Shown: positions 61,456 through 64,000 of the stretch, piece by piece
How positions within the stretch are numbered: the stretch's first letter is position 1
Layout of the letters: each line of letters starts with the position of its first letter
Source: Leptobrachium leishanense
Taxonomy: Eukaryota > Chordata > Amphibia > Anura > Megophryidae
Direction: 5' to 3'
Assembly (NCBI GenBank): GCA_009667805.1
Contig: CM019063.1
Coordinates: forward strand, 405,238,959 to 405,302,958
Length of the DNA stretch: 64,000 nt
The notes under the pieces: model-generated
Database searches by the model: none
Told to the model about the DNA's origin: nothing
What the model saw: only the letters and a program-made list of their open reading frames with translations
Made by a program: the position numbers and the translations under genes

Positions 61456-61602
61456 GTATTCGCTCCCTGCGAGCGTCCGAAGCATGCAGCTTGGGCGCTC
61501 GCCTGGGGGAGCCACGTGACCAGCCGCGATTGGCTGGTGACGTGTTTCCTCCAGGCGAGCGCCGAAGCTGCATGCTTCGGACACTCGCAGGGAGCGAATA
61601 CG
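61456..61602. repeat. Long GC-rich hairpin at the edge of the minisatellite
   Basis: GTATTCGCTCCCTGCGAGCG...CAAGCTGCATGC-type sequence on the left is mirrored by GCATGCTTCGGACACTCGCAGG and GAGCGAATAC on the right, around a loop near 61528. A shortened left arm is carried along in each higher-order unit (60432 and 61115). Confidence 0.85.
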
Positions 61603-61715
61603 CGGCGGAGGGTGAGACACCTGCCCTTAGGGTGACGGTGTCACCCTAAAGGCGGGTGTCACCTGGTGCGGGCCGCACCCCCCGCCCCCATGTTACGACG
61701 CCAGTGAGTTTAACC

Positions 61716-62022
61716 TGACGTTTATTCTTTGTCTTTCCAACTGTATATATGACTTGCACCTGTGCTATTCGACTAAGCTGGTACATACATTCTTAATACA
61801 GGTAAAGTCAGCGATGGCGAACCTATGACATGCGTGCCATAGCTGGTACGCAGGGCCATCTGTGCTAGCGCATGAGCCATAAGGTTTTTGTAGGCCGCAG
61901 GACTCAGAGGAATCACTCGTGTTGTCCCTCCTGCCGCGTCTCCCATGTGCAGCCCCCATTCGTGTGGCAAATTGGTCGAGGAGGGCAGAGATCACAGCGG
62001 CCTCCCTCCTCCTGCTGCCTGC
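61716..62022. other. Non-coding stretch
   Basis: Contains TCAGCGATGGCGAACCTATG near 61808-61827, and GGTTTGCCATCCCTGGG near 63931-63947 looks like its inverted counterpart. The two may be the ends of a larger element enclosing 61808-63950. Confidence 0.4.
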
Positions 62023-62030
62023 ATGAATTT

Positions 62031-63035
62031 TAGACATGTGCACAGCACAAAATTTCGTTTTGAACTAATGCATTAGTACTAAAATGCAATTTATTTAGTT
62101 GCTACAGAAATTCGTTTTCAGTTCTTTAGTATGAAACTAATTTCATTCATCCGAAAACCAGTGGATACAATTACTATTGTAGTGGCTCCTCAGAGGGCTG
62201 AGATCGCTGCTTGTTACAGTATCTCTCACTCTCAGCACAATGTGGGCCATATTATATAGCTGGTGCTAACTTAACCAGAGCTGTTGTAAACTTCCCAGAG
62301 CTATTATAGCCTATGGAGGTTTTCAGTTACAACAGCTCTGGTTAAGTTAGCACCAACATTGCAATACTGCCCCGTGTCAGGCCAAAGCTGTTACAGTAAC
62401 TGACTGCTGCTCATCACAGCGCTCAGAGTTTCAGTAAAACTAGTAAATAATATTTTTATATATAAGACGTTAGAACAATATTATTTCCTTGTTTTACTGA
62501 AACTCTGAGCGCTGTGATGAGCAGCAGTCAGTTACTGTAACAGCTGAGCCTGATACATTGTACTGAGAGATAATGTAACAAGCAGCCGATCTCCGCGCTC
62601 ACAGTCACTGGATTTAAAGGGCTAAAAAAAAAAGGCTCTTCTCTGTATAATGTTTAGAACATCCTCCTGCATTAATTAATACCCCTCTCTGTATAATGTA
62701 TACAACATCCACCTGCATTAATTAATACCCCTCTCTGTAAAATATATAGAACATCCTCCTGAATTAATGTCCCTTTCTGTATAGAACATCTCCTGCATTG
62801 GCATGTGGAGGGTGCAGAACTTCGGATGTTGCGATGTTGCGCTCTTCATTGCTGGTCTCCTTCACTCATCAATATAATATCACAAAAAGACTGACACTAA
62901 AATGTAGTGCATTTTATTTTAGTTTCTTTCGTTTTTTGTACTGAGCAGTTTCGTTTCTCTTGAGTCATACTAAAACTAAATTATCCCAAAATTCGGACTA
63001 AATCGCTTTAGTACTAAAACGAATGCACATGTCTA
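62031..63035. mobile_element. hAT-type non-autonomous element (1005 bp) with exact 8-bp target duplication
   Basis: Inverted ends TAGACATGTGCA and TGCACATGTCTA, flanked by ATGAATTT at 62023-62030 and 63036-63043. The interior has a hairpin MITE (62258-62370) and a second large inverted repeat with arms about 62388-62440 and 62494-62548 (TCATCACAGCGCTCAGAG and its inverse). No coding capacity. Confidence 0.88.
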
Positions 63036-63043
63036 ATGAATTT

Positions 63044-63355
63044 ACAGCCTGTCAGCTAAGCCCTCACAACCTGCTGCAGCCAACTCCCCAGAAAGCATCC
63101 GCTGGGCTTCTGGCTCGGTGGCCTGGCTGCTGGAGGGTGTGAGGGCTGAGCCGGCGGCCAGTAAATGCAGGCTGCAGGAGGAGGGAGGCTGCTGCAATCT
63201 CTGCCCTACTTGTCAATTCCACAAAACCAACAGCTACAATAACAAGGAGGAGCAAGAGGCGGCAGATGGACTCCCTGCCTGGTTGGCTGGCAGATCACAC
63301 GTGGAGTTGCAGCGGCACCCTGTAGCCACCACCAGCTCTTCTCTCGTTGCTCTGC
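63044..63355. other. Non-coding stretch, possibly part of an element enclosing the hAT insertion
   Basis: GC-richer sequence with short frames on both strands; none recognised. Confidence 0.35.
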
Positions 63356-63361
63356 TGAGCT

Positions 63362-63615
63362 CTGAGTATACATGTATGGGGTCTGTCTGGGTATACATGT
63401 ATCTGGGGTCTGTGTCTGGGTATTCATGTATCTGGGGTCTGTGTATGCATGTATCTGGGGTCTGTCTGGGTATGCATGTATCTGGGTTCTGTCTGGGTAT
63501 ACATGTATCTTGGGTCTGTGTCTGGGTATACATGATTCTGGGGTCTGTATCTGGAGTCTGGGTATACATGTATCGGAGGTCTGATGTTTGTATCTGAAGC
63601 ATACATGTATCTGAG
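63362..63615. repeat. Minisatellite of the type GGGTATACATGTATCTGGGG
   Basis: About eight imperfect units of 27-35 bp built from TATACATGTATCTGGGG and TCTGTGTCTG. Several frames stay open by chance. Confidence 0.9.
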
Positions 63616-64000
63616 GTTGGATTTTTTTTAACTTCAGCTACTAGATTTTGCAATTCTCTTTACAAGTCGCCATAATTACCTTTTTAGTAAATGACCCCTT
63701 ATTTTTTATGTATTAGAGTTAATGGTCAAGTTCTCAAGAAAAAGCTGTTTGTATGATTAAAACCTCTTGTATTGTATTTTTCTTCTAAGACTGAAGCATA
63801 TAATTAGTTCAGACAGTCATATGAAGTGTTTTTCTAAAATAAATCCTCAGTGTTCAGGTTTAATTGCAGGGTCGGTACATTGATACACAAGTTGGTTCAG
63901 CAATCCAGTTTGGGCACTCGGGCTCAAAAAGGTTTGCCATCCCTGGGTAAAGTAATCACGCCAAGCACATATATTCAGAGCAGGGGCTGACTGGCAACTT

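Noticed and set aside
63362..63615. Regularly spaced repeats that could look like a CRISPR array
   Set aside because: Units are imperfect and contiguous without unique spacers, and the genome is a vertebrate one. It is a minisatellite.

Overview
This is vertebrate nuclear DNA, most likely from an amphibian and probably a frog. It has introns with GT-AG boundaries, no operons, and very dense interspersed repeats: CR1/L2-type and L1/Tx1-type LINEs, Tc1, mariner-like, hAT and Harbinger-type DNA elements, a class I endogenous retrovirus and LTR fragments. The species call rests on the repeat mixture and is an inference. Two host genes can be supported, and they converge on each other.

Plus strand, 9547-21052: the last five coding exons of a C2H2 zinc-finger gene that I recognise as ZNF827. 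It carries ten fingers and the conserved tail ending in RAETV. The N-terminal exons lie before the window. Its introns hold two LINE copies, two fold-back mariner-like elements, a 1.9-kb retro-inserted GC-rich element and a hAT MITE.

Minus strand, 54200-42833: a multi-exon gene that no single long ORF reveals. I found it exon by exon from open frames, splice sites and phase. Seven exons are placed; the phases require one more, not found, between exons 4 and 6. The first exon resembles C4orf51, which in human also lies tail-to-tail with ZNF827. The exon set also shows the order of short motifs of the TBATA (SPATIAL) family: an N-x-PHP motif, a Trp-containing helix, then a QWLL helix followed by an LLRTL segment. 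This suggests C4orf51 is a diverged member of the TBATA family, and it is the most interesting item in the window.

Repeat layout. 1-2040 and 6411-8938: two minus-strand L2/CR1-clade LINE copies; the first keeps a 2A-like motif upstream of its endonuclease. 3192-5840: retroviral pol on the minus strand abutting an env tail and LTR on the plus strand. 10711-11432 and 18499-19327: fold-back mariner-like copies. 27107-29215: Tc1 element with a 1-bp frameshift and a nested palindromic insertion. 30285-32694: Tc1 fragment followed by a 1.9-kb hAT-type element with nested MITEs. 34914-35384: solo LTR. 38940-41988: L1/Tx1 LINE fragment. 52060-52268: tRNA-like SINE with a LINE-derived tail. 54650-55172: CR1 3' end. 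57345-61715: repeat with an expanded 21-bp minisatellite that houses a Tc1 element (57673-59271) with an uninterrupted 344-residue transposase ORF. 62031-63035: hAT-type element with an exact 8-bp target duplication. I saw no convincing tRNA gene, rRNA gene or CRISPR array. All family names come from memory and pattern recognition, without searches.
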